From contig WGCU01000056.1 in the NCBI GenBank assembly GCA_015493635.1, positions 1 through 64,000 of the forward strand: a DNA stretch of 64,000 nt. The letters run 5' to 3'. Positions 24,449-34,219 of the stretch are shown one piece after another. The DNA is from Spirochaetaceae bacterium. Its GTDB lineage: Bacteria; Spirochaetota; Spirochaetia; B11-G9. The notes under the pieces are model-generated. The model did not search any database, was not told where the DNA came from, and saw only the letters and a program-made list of their open reading frames with translations. Positions within the stretch are counted from its first letter, which is position 1. Every line of letters begins with the position of its first letter. A program made the position numbers and the translations under genes.

Positions 24449-27085
24449 CTAGAGTCTCATGACACCAAGGATATAATCGATGTCAATGCTTTCCTCCAGA
24501 ATATCTGCAAAACGGTCAAGTTCCCTGCTAATATTATAGCGGTGCTGTATTGATTTCTCTTCTGCAATCCCCTTCCTCCGGCGGAGAGTATTCAAAAACC
24601 ATAACCGGAAAGAATCAGAATCAAAAATACCATGAAGGTATGTTCCCCATACTGACCCGTCATGGCTGGATGCTCCAAGAAGGTTATCTGCTGACCCCAT
24701 AATAATATTTTCATTTCCAGGGGTGGTAATACCATGATGGATCTCATAACCCTTTACGTTGATTCCGGAAGGAAGATGCATGGTGGTAACCTCTTTAAGG
24801 TGCTTTGAGGGTAGGAAGGATGTCCTGCAATCCAGTAGATCTATCCCCCGGGCCAGGGGAATATCGGACTCAACGTGATGAGGATCAAGAATCTCTTTCC
24901 CTATCATTTGAAACCCGCCGCAAATCCCTATAATCATGGTTTTCTTTGTTTCCCGGAGATTTCTGATTGCATCGGTAATACCCTTTTCTTTCAGGAAGAG
25001 GAGATCACTGATCACATTTTTACTTCCTGGAAGAATAACGGCATCGAGAGAAGCGGTGACCTCTTCCCGTTTCCTTACTTTGATAAGGGTAACTCCGGCA
25101 TCTCTCAGGAAGGGATCGTAATCGGTAAAGTTTGAGATAGAGGGAAGATCAACGATACCGATTACCAGTCCTTTTTCCACTGGTTCCCGGGGGCCGAGAA
25201 AATCCTGTTTCTTAAAGGATACCGAATCTTCTTCCGGCAGATCAAGATCCGGCATATACGGAATAACACCAATGACCGGTTTCCCTGTTCTCTGCAGCAG
25301 ATAATTATGAGCGTTATGTAAAAGAGCAGCATCTCCGCGAAACTTGTTAACAAGATACCCCTGTATCATGTCACGTTCCCACTCTTCGAAAAGCTCCATG
25401 GTTCCGACAAATGATGCATACACCCCACCCAGGTCTATATCACCGACAAGAATGGCCGATGCCCCGGCGTACCGTGCCATGGCAGTGTTTACAATATCCC
25501 CGGCTTTCAGGTTGATTTCTGCTGGACTGCCTGCTCCCTCCAGAATGACTGCATCGTACTCTGCAGCAAGAGAGTCATAGCTCCTTTCTATTACTGATCG
25601 TGTCCTTTCTTTCACAGAAAGCCAGTTTTTGGAATTGATAAACCCTGCGGGTTTTCCCATGAGAATGATCTCTGATCCTCTGTCCGATGTAGGTTTCAGC
25701 AGCAGCGGATTCATTCGTACATCCGGCTTAATACCTGCCGCAGCAGCCTGCAGAGCCTGCGCCCTGCCGATCTCAAGCCCCTCCTGTGTAACTGCAGAAT
25801 TAAGAGCCATGTTCTGCGCTTTGAAAGGTGCGGTATGAATCCCTCTCCGGGAAAGAATCCTGCAGAGCCCTGCGGTAATAAGGCTTTTTCCGGCGTTGGA
25901 AGCGGTACCAAGGATCATCAGAGCAGGTGTCCTGGATCTTTGCCCCCTCTGCGGGAGTACAGGTATTTGGTCCCCTTTCTGCAGGTTATGCTTCTGACTA
26001 AAAACAGTCAAAGCCTCAAGAAGCCTACTGTTTTCCGCCTCAGTACGTACCGCAAGTCTGAAAAACTGATCATCAAGTCCTTCAAAACTGGCGCAGTTGC
26101 GGATAAGGATCCCCTCCTTTGCCATAAATCTGTCAAGGTCCCGGGCAGTTATAGATGGATGAACAATCTTTATCAGGAGAAAATTGGCTTTTCCGGGAAA
26201 AACGGAAAGCCAGGAAAAGAACATAAGACTTTTAATGAGTGAAGTCCGCAGCTGTGTAACAAGCGTACGGGAAAAAGCCTGAAAGTCAGTATCCTGCAAA
26301 GCCCGCTTTCCTGCCTCAAGGGCAAGGGAGTTTACCGGCCATGGCTGGAGCCGGGTTTTCAGTTTCTGAATAAACCGGGGAGCAGCGGTGATGTATCCTA
26401 TGCGCAGCCCCGGGACAGCATAGAACTTTGTCATTGACCGGAGGACAACAAGATTATCCAAGGGGTTTTCCCCTGCAAAAGACAGGGGAGAAACGTACCC
26501 CTCTACAAATGCTGCAAACGATTCATCAATGCAGAATACGGTATCCTTGTGCCTTTTGGTAAGTTTGTAGAGTTCTAAAGAATCGGTGAGGGTACCGGTA
26601 GGATTATTAGGCTGCCCCAGGAAGACAAGTTTCCTTCCTTTCAGGGAGCGTATTGTGTTATTGAGTATACCGAGGTCAAGGGAAAAGTTTTTTTCTTCTG
26701 GAAGTTTGATTAAAGTTACAGGGAAATCCCGGGAACTTTCCATATATTCCCCGTAAGATGGGACAGGGATGATTATATGGTCAGGCTGTATGATTTGCGG
26801 GATAATGTTTATGGTCTCTCCTGCACCGTTGGTCCCCCATACTGTTTTCTCCTCTGTTCCGGTACAGGCCGCTGCTGCCGCTCTGAATTCTTTCTGTCTG
26901 ATATCGGGATAGTGTACCAGGGACCCTATATTCCTGCTAATTTCTTCCCGGAGCCAGGGGGGGAATCCTGCAGGATTTATGTTTGCACTAAAGTCGATGA
27001 TGCTGTCTTTACTTCGGGAGAGCCGCTCGGCTGCCTCCCTGATGTTACCGCCGTGGGACCTTACCTGGAAGTCCTGACGTATCAT
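24449..27085 (-). CDS. Fusion of threonine-phosphate decarboxylase (CobD) and adenosylcobyric acid synthase (CobQ)
   Basis: An 878-residue two-enzyme protein. Residues 1-365 are a class I PLP aminotransferase-fold decarboxylase of the CobD type: FSANINPAGFP at 32-42, GQPNNPTGT at 157-165, and PLP lysine Lys220 in RSMTKFYAVPGLRIGY. Residues about 387-878 are CobQ: P-loop-like LGTASNAGKS at 392-401, QNMALNSAVTQEG, and a glutamine amidotransferase domain with IIGICGGFQMIG (nucleophile Cys) and GTYLHGIFDSDSF. CobD makes aminopropanol phosphate and CobQ amidates cobyric acid; both products go to CbiB, the next gene. The start overlaps the pepF stop by 4 bp, so no separate promoter or cobalamin riboswitch fits here. 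Confidence 0.92.
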   Translation of the reverse strand: MIRQDFQVRSHGGNIREAAERLSRSKDSIIDFSANINPAGFPPWLREEISRNIGSLVHYPDIRQKEFRAAAAACTGTEEKTVWGTNGAGETINIIPQIIQPDHIIIPVPSYGEYMESSRDFPVTLIKLPEEKNFSLDLGILNNTIRSLKGRKLVFLGQPNNPTGTLTDSLELYKLTKRHKDTVFCIDESFAAFVEGYVSPLSFAGENPLDNLVVLRSMTKFYAVPGLRIGYITAAPRFIQKLKTRLQPWPVNSLALEAGKRALQDTDFQAFSRTLVTQLRTSLIKSLMFFSWLSVFPGKANFLLIKIVHPSITARDLDRFMAKEGILIRNCASFEGLDDQFFRLAVRTEAENSRLLEALTVFSQKHNLQKGDQIPVLPQRGQRSRTPALMILGTASNAGKSLITAGLCRILSRRGIHTAPFKAQNMALNSAVTQEGLEIGRAQALQAAAAGIKPDVRMNPLLLKPTSDRGSEIILMGKPAGFINSKNWLSVKERTRSVIERSYDSLAAEYDAVILEGAGSPAEINLKAGDIVNTAMARYAGASAILVGDIDLGGVYASFVGTMELFEEWERDMIQGYLVNKFRGDAALLHNAHNYLLQRTGKPVIGVIPYMPDLDLPEEDSVSFKKQDFLGPREPVEKGLVIGIVDLPSISNFTDYDPFLRDAGVTLIKVRKREEVTASLDAVILPGSKNVISDLLFLKEKGITDAIRNLRETKKTMIIGICGGFQMIGKEILDPHHVESDIPLARGIDLLDCRTSFLPSKHLKEVTTMHLPSGINVKGYEIHHGITTPGNENIIMGSADNLLGASSHDGSVWGTYLHGIFDSDSFRLWFLNTLRRRKGIAEEKSIQHRYNISRELDRFADILEESIDIDYILGVMRL

Positions 27086-28899
27086 CCTGCGGAGGAATGC
27101 AGGGCTTTGAATTCCGTCAGCAGGTTTTTAAATACATCGATTGCATCCTGTACGGGCTCCGGGGAACTCATGTCAACACCTGCTGTTTTGAGAGATTCAA
27201 GAGGGTATTTTGAACCGCCTGATTTCAGAAATCCAAGGTAGTCATCCCGTTCTTTTTCTCCTCCATCCAGAACTCTTTTCGAAAGAGCTATTGCTGCGGA
27301 CAGGCCGGTAGCGTACTTATACACGTAGTACGAGCGGTAGAAATGGGGTATCCGGAGCCCCTCAAGATCACTTTCCTTTTCGAGACTCAGTTCTTTCCCA
27401 AAATATTCTTCAAGAAGCTGTCTGTAGAGTGTGCGTATGGAATCTACGGTGAGGGGAGTCCCTGTCTCCACCATACGGTGGGCTTTGTGCTCGAACTCGG
27501 CGAACATTGTCTGTCTGAAGATGGTTGCAATAATATCATCAAGCTGTTTGCCTATTATATAGGCTTTTACTTTATTATTGTCGGCGTTTTTAAGGAGGTA
27601 TCTGGCCACAAGCTGCTCATTAAACGTGGAGGCAACCTCCGCCTCAAAAATGGTATAGTTATAATGCTGGAAAGGATTGTTCCGGACAGAGTACCAGCTG
27701 TGCATGGAATGTCCCCCCTCATGGGCAAGGGTAAAAAGATCGCGGAGAACAGTTTCCTTGTAGTTCATGAGTATGTACGGATCTCCTCTGTATCCTCCGG
27801 AGGAGAATGCGCCTGAACGTTTCCCTTTGTTTTCATATCTGTCAACCCATCTGCCAAGAAGTCCTTTTTCAAGGGTTTCCGTATACTCATTACCAAGCGG
27901 TTTAAGTGCTTTAATTACAATGGAAACAGCTTCTTCATAACGGTATCTGGTATTAACGGAGGATACAAGGGGTACGTATACATCCCAGTGTTTCAGCTGG
28001 TCAATACCTAGGGCCTCTTTCCTGTACGTATAGTAGGAATGAAGGGCTGGAAGATTTTTATGAATGGTGTTAACAAGATTATCGTATACTGATTCCGGCA
28101 CGTTATCCGGAAACAAGCGCATTTCTCTCGTTGAATTATATTTACGGGCTCTGACCTTATACACATCAAGCTGTACACTGCCGGCATAGAGAGCAGCAAG
28201 AGTATTTTTGTGGTTTTCAAAAACAGAGTAGAATTGTTTGTATGCTTTTTCCCGTACTGTCCGGTCCTGATTAATGAGCAGCATTCCAAAGGTAGACTGG
28301 CTTAAAGGGACGGTTCCCTCCGGAGTTTTGATATACCCGAATTCAAGGTCGACATCAGTAAGAGCTGAAAATGCCTTATGGGGTGTTTCATTGGATTCTG
28401 TCTGCATTGCAAGGAGATTTTCCTCATTTGCAGAGAGGACATGGGGCTTAAAACGAAGTATTTTTGCAAGTACTATTCTGTAGGGTTTGAGAATTTCACT
28501 CTGGATGAAGGTATTCATCTTTTGCGGGTCAATAGTGAGAATTTCAGGATTGAAAAAACTTAAACGGGAATTAAGCAGAGAAGCAACCCGCATGTACCGG
28601 GCCATTCGATCCTGATTTTTACTGTTTCCCGCGTCTTCAGCTGTCCTTAGAAATGCATAGTTCCCAAGACTTTCACTTTGCATTTCCAGTCCGTTTGTTA
28701 ATTCAAGGAATTCTTTTAAGTGTTCCGGTGACGTATGAAGTGTTCCCTTGTATTCTTCTATTTTATCTATGTCCTTTTCGAGCTGTGCAAGGGTTTTGTC
28801 CCATTCTTCTTCCGATGTAAAAAGTTTGCTGAGATCCCACGTATAATCCGGATTAACATCTTTTCTCTCAGGTATTGTTGTTTTATCATTTTTGTTCAC
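27082..28899 (-). CDS. pepF: Oligoendopeptidase F
   Basis: A 605-residue M3-family zinc metallopeptidase. The zinc motif HEGGH is in DLFTLAHEGGHSMHSWYS, followed about 25 residues later by the Glu ligand in IFEAEVASTFNEQL. The N-terminal PepF domain (PDYTWDLSKLFTSEEEWDKT) is typical, as is the C-terminal FYRSYYVYKYATGLSAAIAL. It hydrolyses short peptides in the cytoplasm. The start is GTG with GGAGG upstream, overlapping the rdgB stop by one base. It has no obvious link to the cobalamin genes that follow. Confidence 0.95.
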   Translation of the reverse strand: MNKNDKTTIPERKDVNPDYTWDLSKLFTSEEEWDKTLAQLEKDIDKIEEYKGTLHTSPEHLKEFLELTNGLEMQSESLGNYAFLRTAEDAGNSKNQDRMARYMRVASLLNSRLSFFNPEILTIDPQKMNTFIQSEILKPYRIVLAKILRFKPHVLSANEENLLAMQTESNETPHKAFSALTDVDLEFGYIKTPEGTVPLSQSTFGMLLINQDRTVREKAYKQFYSVFENHKNTLAALYAGSVQLDVYKVRARKYNSTREMRLFPDNVPESVYDNLVNTIHKNLPALHSYYTYRKEALGIDQLKHWDVYVPLVSSVNTRYRYEEAVSIVIKALKPLGNEYTETLEKGLLGRWVDRYENKGKRSGAFSSGGYRGDPYILMNYKETVLRDLFTLAHEGGHSMHSWYSVRNNPFQHYNYTIFEAEVASTFNEQLVARYLLKNADNNKVKAYIIGKQLDDIIATIFRQTMFAEFEHKAHRMVETGTPLTVDSIRTLYRQLLEEYFGKELSLEKESDLEGLRIPHFYRSYYVYKYATGLSAAIALSKRVLDGGEKERDDYLGFLKSGGSKYPLESLKTAGVDMSSPEPVQDAIDVFKNLLTEFKALHSSAG

Positions 28900-29495
28900 T
28901 ACTTTTCCTCCAGGCTTTTGATAAGTGCCGCCATTCGTTTTCCGGCCATTCCCCTATGCGAGATCTTGTTCTTTTCACTTTCGGATAATTCAGACGCCGT
29001 TTTCCCGTATTTTCCCAGGTAAAATAACGGATCATATCCGAACCCATGTTCTCCAACAGGTTTGTATGTAATGGATCCTTCCATAATTTCCTGAACTGTA
29101 AAAAAGCGGTTTGTATGTAAAACGAGTGTCATACAGCAGGTGAAGAAAGCCTGCCTATCAGATATCCCTTCCATTTTTTTTAAGAGATACGCGTTTCTAT
29201 CCTCTGCCTCCAGAATTTTACCGCCCGGTGCTGATCCGTATCGGGCAGAGTAGATCCCCGGTTCACCATGAAGTGCCGGAATACTTAGTCCTGAATCATC
29301 TGCCAGTACAGGCTGTCCTGTAAGCTTGTAAAGGGCGAAGGCTTTGCCCATGGAGTTTTCAAGGAAAGTGGATCCTGTTTCTTCAAAATCAAAATCAATA
29401 TTCAAATCAGCAGGCGAAAGAATGCGGTGTTCCGGTAATATCTGCTGAAGTTCTTCAAGTTTATGTTTATTTTGTGTTGCTGCGAGTATTTCCAT
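28899..29495 (-). CDS. rdgB: XTP/dITP pyrophosphatase (RdgB/HAM1)
   Basis: A 198-residue house-cleaning nucleotide pyrophosphatase that removes deaminated purine nucleotides. Motifs are ILAATQNKHKLEELQQIL at the N-terminus, the metal-binding LADDSGLSIPALHGEPGIYS, the GEHGFGYDPLF loop, and SEKNKISHRGMAGKRM at the C-terminus. Length is normal. It follows the sigma-like gene by 42 bp and is coupled to pepF. Confidence 0.95.
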   Translation of the reverse strand: MEILAATQNKHKLEELQQILPEHRILSPADLNIDFDFEETGSTFLENSMGKAFALYKLTGQPVLADDSGLSIPALHGEPGIYSARYGSAPGGKILEAEDRNAYLLKKMEGISDRQAFFTCCMTLVLHTNRFFTVQEIMEGSITYKPVGEHGFGYDPLFYLGKYGKTASELSESEKNKISHRGMAGKRMAALIKSLEEK

Positions 29496-29537
29496 AGATC
29501 TGAAGATACCGCATTCATTGTAATAAGTCCATATCTT

Positions 29538-30395
29538 CTATGCAGCTTTTCCATACCTATCACTGGTATCATGGAGCAGCTTTCGTAAATAAAACATACC
29601 GGAATCAATCGTCCCTTTTGGGATACCGGTTACCATGGAGATTTCACGGTTTGTTGGATGAAATGACACTCTGGACAATTCCTTGTTTGTTAGGCGGAGC
29701 CTGTTGTTCAGTGTGGTTATCTCAGATGTATAGATGCTGATATCTTCCGCGGTGTACGCTTCTGATAGTTTTTTTTCTGTAAGGTAGAGCTTGAAGAATG
29801 TCCGGTTCCTTTTTTCTGAAAGGGTTCTGTACCGTCTGATTCTTCTGTACACCATTCTTTTAAGCATCTCGGCTCTTACTTCGATCCACTTCTCAGGGAA
29901 GCCTGTTATAAGTGCTACGTGTGGAAGATATTCCGGATCGGAAATGACATACTCCTTCATAAAAAGAATAAGGATTCTTTTTTTATCGGTTATGCTCTGC
30001 ACCATACCTGCTGTTTCAGGGTCAACTTTGATCATTTCTTTTTCCAGAACAGGGTATTCCTGCTGAATAATATTTATAAACCTTGCATCATTAACGATAC
30101 TAACGGTCTCCTTCTTTCTGGATGTTCTGGAAAGGAACGATTTTAATCTCCATTTCAAAATTATGTTTAAATATGCCTCAAAAGGCTTCCCCTGGTAAGA
30201 AAAACGGTTGATGAGGTGATCCATATCACGATAAAAAAAACAGAGGAATTCTCCTGTTTGATCTTCTGATAGAGATGTTTTTAGAAGAAATGAAGAGTAC
30301 ACCAACAGTGCAATTTCATGGATAAGTAATTCTCTTCCTCTTCCGGATTGCTGAAAAGACAGTACTTTTTCTGTTAATTTACTTTTTGTCATCAT
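29538..30395 (-). CDS. Sigma-70-like protein of unknown specificity
   Basis: A 285-residue protein. Residues about 45-95 (FYRDMDHLINRFSYQGKPFE, then AYLNIILKWRLKSFLSRTSR) resemble sigma region 2, where an acidic/aromatic helix is followed by F-E-A-Y-L and a basic helix. The last 40 residues (REISMVTGIPKGTIDSGMFY, then LRKLL) look like a region 4 helix-turn-helix. The middle is helical and basic. No canonical region 1 or 3 is seen. It starts the rdgB operon with a strong ribosome site (GGGAGGTAGT). It may be a divergent alternative sigma factor or a regulator derived from one. The family is not recognised with certainty. Confidence 0.5.
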   Translation of the reverse strand: MMTKSKLTEKVLSFQQSGRGRELLIHEIALLVYSSFLLKTSLSEDQTGEFLCFFYRDMDHLINRFSYQGKPFEAYLNIILKWRLKSFLSRTSRKKETVSIVNDARFINIIQQEYPVLEKEMIKVDPETAGMVQSITDKKRILILFMKEYVISDPEYLPHVALITGFPEKWIEVRAEMLKRMVYRRIRRYRTLSEKRNRTFFKLYLTEKKLSEAYTAEDISIYTSEITTLNNRLRLTNKELSRVSFHPTNREISMVTGIPKGTIDSGMFYLRKLLHDTSDRYGKAA

Positions 30396-30542
30396 ACTAC
30401 CTCCCTTAGTGATTATAAGAAGATAAGCAAAAAGTATACCGGGAAAGTCAGTCTTTTTTTCATATTTTAAAGAAATATTTACAATTATTTACAAAAAGGA
30501 TAATTCACAACGCTTCAGATCTTCGTGTATCGCGGATTAATG

Positions 30543-33191
30543 TTAGCAGAAAAGCTTTTCTATTGCTGTTTTGAGCTCATTAAGTAGATAAGGTTTTTCG
30601 AGAGCGGCGGAAAACCCGTATGCACCAAAATCTGATAGTATGGGGCTGTTGGCATAACCGCTTGAGACAAGTGCTTTAACATGAGGATCAAGTGTCTTTA
30701 GTGCTTTCACTGTTTCAATACCGCCCATACCTCCAGGAATGGTTACATCCAGAATAACAAGATCAAACTTTTCTTTCCTGTAAGCTGCAATTGCCTGTTC
30801 GCCATTTTCCACCAGGGTAGCGGTGTGTCCTATCTTTTTCAGCATATTTTTTAAGAGCATCCGAATCGCTTCTTCATCATCCATAACAAGGATTGAAAGA
30901 TTCTTTATTCCTTTTGCCGGGTTCGTCTGCTTTGGTTGAGTATTAATGCTTTTTTGTATATCAAATACAGGGAGGAAGATTGTAAAAATTGTTCCTTCTC
31001 CTTCCCGGGAGCGGACATCAATAAACCCACCGTGTTTGTGAATGATGGAATGAGTTACCGCAAGACCAAGACCGCTGCCGGTTTTTTTAGTTGAAAAATA
31101 GGGATCAAAAATTTTCTCAAGGTTTTTCTCACTGATACCTGTCCCCGTATCCTCTATGGTAATTTGAACATAGTTACCGTGTCTCGGATGCGTTTTCTCA
31201 AATGTTTTATTTATACATGCAACAGAAATAATTCCACCTTGGGGCATGGATTCCACACTGTTCAGAATGAGATTCTGAATAACCTGGCTTATCTGATTTC
31301 TGTCCACTTCAGGAGTCCATAATCCATCCTGAATAAAGGTATCCGTTTTAATTTGACTTCCGTGAAGAATGAACTCGATGGATTCTGTTACGATTTCATC
31401 GATTGAAGCATTTTCCTTAACCGGTGATCCTCCCTTTGAAAAGGTAAGCAGTTTGTTGGTAAGGGATGCCGCGCGTTCGCATCCTTTCAATGATTTTACA
31501 AGATAATTGTGTTCTTCATCACTGCCTTCCCGGCTCATAATGGCAAGATTTATATTGCCCATAATACCGGTAAGAATATTGTTGAAGTCATGCGCAATGC
31601 CTCCTGCAAGTATTCCTATACTTTCCAGTTTCTTTAATTTTAAAATATCAGCTTCACGTTCACTTTCCATCGTGATATCCCGAAAAACAAGAACAACTCC
31701 GATGATGCTGCCTTTAGAATCCTTGATTGGAGCTCCGCTGTCGGCAATTACTCTACGGATGCCTTTTTTGTCGATTAAAAGCGTGTGATTGGCAAGGTTT
31801 ACAACTGATTCTGTTTTCAGTACTTTTTCAACCGGAGAGGGTCGTTCCTTTCCTGTGTTTTCATCAATAATATGGAAAATCTTATCAATAGGCTGCCCCT
31901 TTGCTTCTTTAAGAGGCCAGCCGGTAAGTTCTTCCGCCGCGGTGTTTAGGAGGGTTATTTTTCCCGAGGTATCGGTTGTAATAACACCGTCACCGATACT
32001 TTTTAAAGTTACGGCCAGACGTTCCCGTTCCTCTTCAAGAATCCCTTCGGTTTTCTCCCGGAGCAGAGCATTTGCGAATACCTGTGATATGATCCAGAAA
32101 CGCTGAACGAGATCTTCGGTAAGGTGAAACTGCGGCTGGGTGCTGGAAAAAGCGATGGCTCCGGCTATAGTATCTTTTAAGAAGAGGGGAAGAACAAGGA
32201 CGGAAAGAGCTCCGATAATGCTCATGCTGTTTCTGTCTTTCGCGCCTTCTTCCGGGAAAGCGGACAGATACGGTATAATAACCGGCTTGTTGTTTCGTAA
32301 CTGTGTACTCATCCAGGGAAACAGTTCTTCGGGATCGTACGGCATAATTGCTTTTCCCTCTTTGGACCGCCAGGCAGTTGTCAAAGAAAGTTTGTTGTTG
32401 TTGTCGACTTTGAATATGAGAGCGCGGTCAGCACCGAGGATAGCAGCGGATTCATGAAGCCAGTAGGTTATTTTATCTCCTATACTGTTCACCCTGGCTG
32501 TGGCAAAGTCTCTGGACAGATCAGAGAGGAGCCTTTCATACCTTATTCTCTCTTTCAGGTTTTCAAGGTCATACTCCCTGCGAATAACCGCTGAGAAGAT
32601 ATGAACAACAAATCCGAGTTTGTTAACAAAAGCACTTTTCCACGAGACGCTTCTTGTTTTGTACGCAAAGAGAAACGCTCCTAATATATTGGTTCCCATT
32701 CCAAGAGGGAAAAAGAGAAAAGATTTTGTACCGAATTTTTTAAGATTTTCTTTGTCTGTTTCAGCTTCCGCGGGAAGGTCATCAATTGAAGAAACGGAAA
32801 TAATCTGTCCTTTGAGCACCATTGAAGTAAGATATGGGAAAACTCTGGTGGGATCGTAAAGTTTCGGTGTCGTCGTATCGTTTTTTCTCCAGTAATCACT
32901 GATGTAGAGGCTGCCGGGAGTATCCCGCCGGAAAATGACTGATATTTCCGCTTCCAGGGTCTGCCCTATCTGTACCATCCAGCGGTGAATTACCTTTTCC
33001 TGATTTTCAGACTCAACCGTACCCATATCAGCGGCCAGATCAGAAGCCAGATCAGAAGCCAGATCAGAAGATAGAGAAGCAATAAGCTTTTCAAACTTCT
33101 GATTTTCATCGTATTCACGTTTATAGTCTTCTAAAGTTGAAGGGTAGGAATCTGATAACTTTTTCTTACTCATGATAAAATAGTATGACAC
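30543..33191 (-). CDS. Hybrid sensor histidine kinase (GAF-GAF-PAS-HisKA-HATPase-REC)
   Basis: An 882-residue soluble kinase. Two GAF-like domains occupy roughly 65-205 and 225-380, a PAS domain about 390-510 (LKSIGDGVITTDTSGKITLL), the phosphoacceptor His534 is in GGIAHDFNNILTGIMGN, and the ATPase domain has the N box QVIQNLILNSVESMP, DTGTGISEKNLEKIFDPYFS and GSGLGLAVTHSI. The C-terminal receiver starts near 755 (LSILVMDDEEAIRMLLKNML) with the phosphorylated Asp in DLVILDVTIPGGMGG. No membrane segment is seen, so it senses a cytoplasmic signal. The N-terminus has SDLASDLASDLA repeats. A GTG at 33191 or an ATG at 33173 could start it. No separate response-regulator gene is adjacent. Confidence 0.93.
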   Translation of the reverse strand: MSYYFIMSKKKLSDSYPSTLEDYKREYDENQKFEKLIASLSSDLASDLASDLAADMGTVESENQEKVIHRWMVQIGQTLEAEISVIFRRDTPGSLYISDYWRKNDTTTPKLYDPTRVFPYLTSMVLKGQIISVSSIDDLPAEAETDKENLKKFGTKSFLFFPLGMGTNILGAFLFAYKTRSVSWKSAFVNKLGFVVHIFSAVIRREYDLENLKERIRYERLLSDLSRDFATARVNSIGDKITYWLHESAAILGADRALIFKVDNNNKLSLTTAWRSKEGKAIMPYDPEELFPWMSTQLRNNKPVIIPYLSAFPEEGAKDRNSMSIIGALSVLVLPLFLKDTIAGAIAFSSTQPQFHLTEDLVQRFWIISQVFANALLREKTEGILEEERERLAVTLKSIGDGVITTDTSGKITLLNTAAEELTGWPLKEAKGQPIDKIFHIIDENTGKERPSPVEKVLKTESVVNLANHTLLIDKKGIRRVIADSGAPIKDSKGSIIGVVLVFRDITMESEREADILKLKKLESIGILAGGIAHDFNNILTGIMGNINLAIMSREGSDEEHNYLVKSLKGCERAASLTNKLLTFSKGGSPVKENASIDEIVTESIEFILHGSQIKTDTFIQDGLWTPEVDRNQISQVIQNLILNSVESMPQGGIISVACINKTFEKTHPRHGNYVQITIEDTGTGISEKNLEKIFDPYFSTKKTGSGLGLAVTHSIIHKHGGFIDVRSREGEGTIFTIFLPVFDIQKSINTQPKQTNPAKGIKNLSILVMDDEEAIRMLLKNMLKKIGHTATLVENGEQAIAAYRKEKFDLVILDVTIPGGMGGIETVKALKTLDPHVKALVSSGYANSPILSDFGAYGFSAALEKPYLLNELKTAIEKLFC
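33034..33069 (-). repeat. Three 12-bp tandem repeats in the kinase N-terminus
   Basis: GCCAGATCAGAA (plus strand) is repeated three times without interruption, encoding repeated Ser-Asp-Leu-Ala in the linker before the first GAF domain. The unit keeps the frame, so slippage would change linker length only. Confidence 0.9.
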
Positions 33192-33204
33192 CGTGTTTCA
33201 GTTG

Positions 33205-34194
33205 TCAATGCTTCTCCCCGGGTTGATTCAGCATAGTACAGAATATATGAATAAGTGAGTCCTCAACCGCATGAAAAGACTGATTCCACGTAAAACCGGC
33301 AGCTTTTGCATGGCCGCCGCCTCCGAACTCTTTTGCTACAGCACCAACATCAATATCTCTGATAGACCGCAGCCCTACAGAAATTTCATTTTCAGTTTCA
33401 AATCTGAGAAGCAGAATAATTTCAACTCTCCTGACAGAAAAAAGAAGCTGATAGAGCATATCGGAATCCCGGTTATTTTTACCAAAAAAGGCAACATCTT
33501 CTTTCGTCTCTTTGATAATGATAAGTCTGCCTCCGCAGAAAGATTCAGCTCTAGAGAGAAGCTTTCCCAGGAGGATCCTTGATTCCATCGTCCTGTCGCC
33601 GTACATACGGTAGTGTGCTTCTTTCGGGGATGCACCTGCGTCTACTAATCTTCCCGCTGCCTTACATACTCTGCCGGAATCAGATTCAAGATGCCGGAAA
33701 AATCCGGTATCGGTAACCAGACCGAAAAAGAGAAGTTTTGCTTCTTCAGGTGTTGGGGTTTCACCTGATGCTTCTATAATGAGCTGGATCAAAAAGGTAA
33801 CTGAGGGTGCTTTACTGTCAATAAATGTAATATCGCCGAAACTTTTCCCTGAAGCGTGATGATCAATAACGGCTGTTGTAAAGCCCTGTATTTCATCTGC
33901 CAGGTATCCTATGCGGTCCAGGGTAGAACAATCAAGTATGACGGCAAGGGTCGAACTTTTCGGTAGATGAGCCGGAACGTGTTTTAAAAACTTTTTCTCC
34001 AGATGATTAATTTCAGGTCGTACAAAGGGACCTGTTGATACAAGAGAGATCTGTTTCCCCTTCCGTTTTAAAAAGCTCCCCAGTGCAAGCTGGGAGTTAA
34101 GAGCATCCCCATCCGGTTCTTCATGGCCAATGATTATAAAGAATTCATACTGATCCAAAGAGGAAAGAAGCCTGTTCAATGAAGTGTTTTTCAT
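33205..34194 (-). CDS. nrnA: Bifunctional oligoribonuclease / PAP phosphatase NrnA (DHH family)
   Basis: A 329-residue DHH/DHHA1 phosphoesterase. Motif I is IGHEEPDGDALNSQLALG, the DHH motif is in VIDHHASGKSFGD, motif II-like VILDCSTLDRIGYL, and the DHHA1 domain ends with GGGGHAKAAGF, which binds substrate. NrnA degrades nano-RNAs and dephosphorylates pAp. Length is typical. It sits between a secreted-protein gene (25-bp gap) and the hybrid kinase (13-bp gap), probably one transcript. Confidence 0.9.
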   Translation of the reverse strand: MKNTSLNRLLSSLDQYEFFIIIGHEEPDGDALNSQLALGSFLKRKGKQISLVSTGPFVRPEINHLEKKFLKHVPAHLPKSSTLAVILDCSTLDRIGYLADEIQGFTTAVIDHHASGKSFGDITFIDSKAPSVTFLIQLIIEASGETPTPEEAKLLFFGLVTDTGFFRHLESDSGRVCKAAGRLVDAGASPKEAHYRMYGDRTMESRILLGKLLSRAESFCGGRLIIIKETKEDVAFFGKNNRDSDMLYQLLFSVRRVEIILLLRFETENEISVGLRSIRDIDVGAVAKEFGGGGHAKAAGFTWNQSFHAVEDSLIHIFCTMLNQPGEKH

Positions 34195-34219
34195 GATTCC
34201 CTTTTAAGAGGACGCAGTA

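Noticed and set aside
27085-27300. Cobalamin riboswitch before the cobD-cobQ fusion
   Set aside because: The gene overlaps pepF by 4 bp and its upstream sequence is pepF coding; no B12-box-like element was seen.
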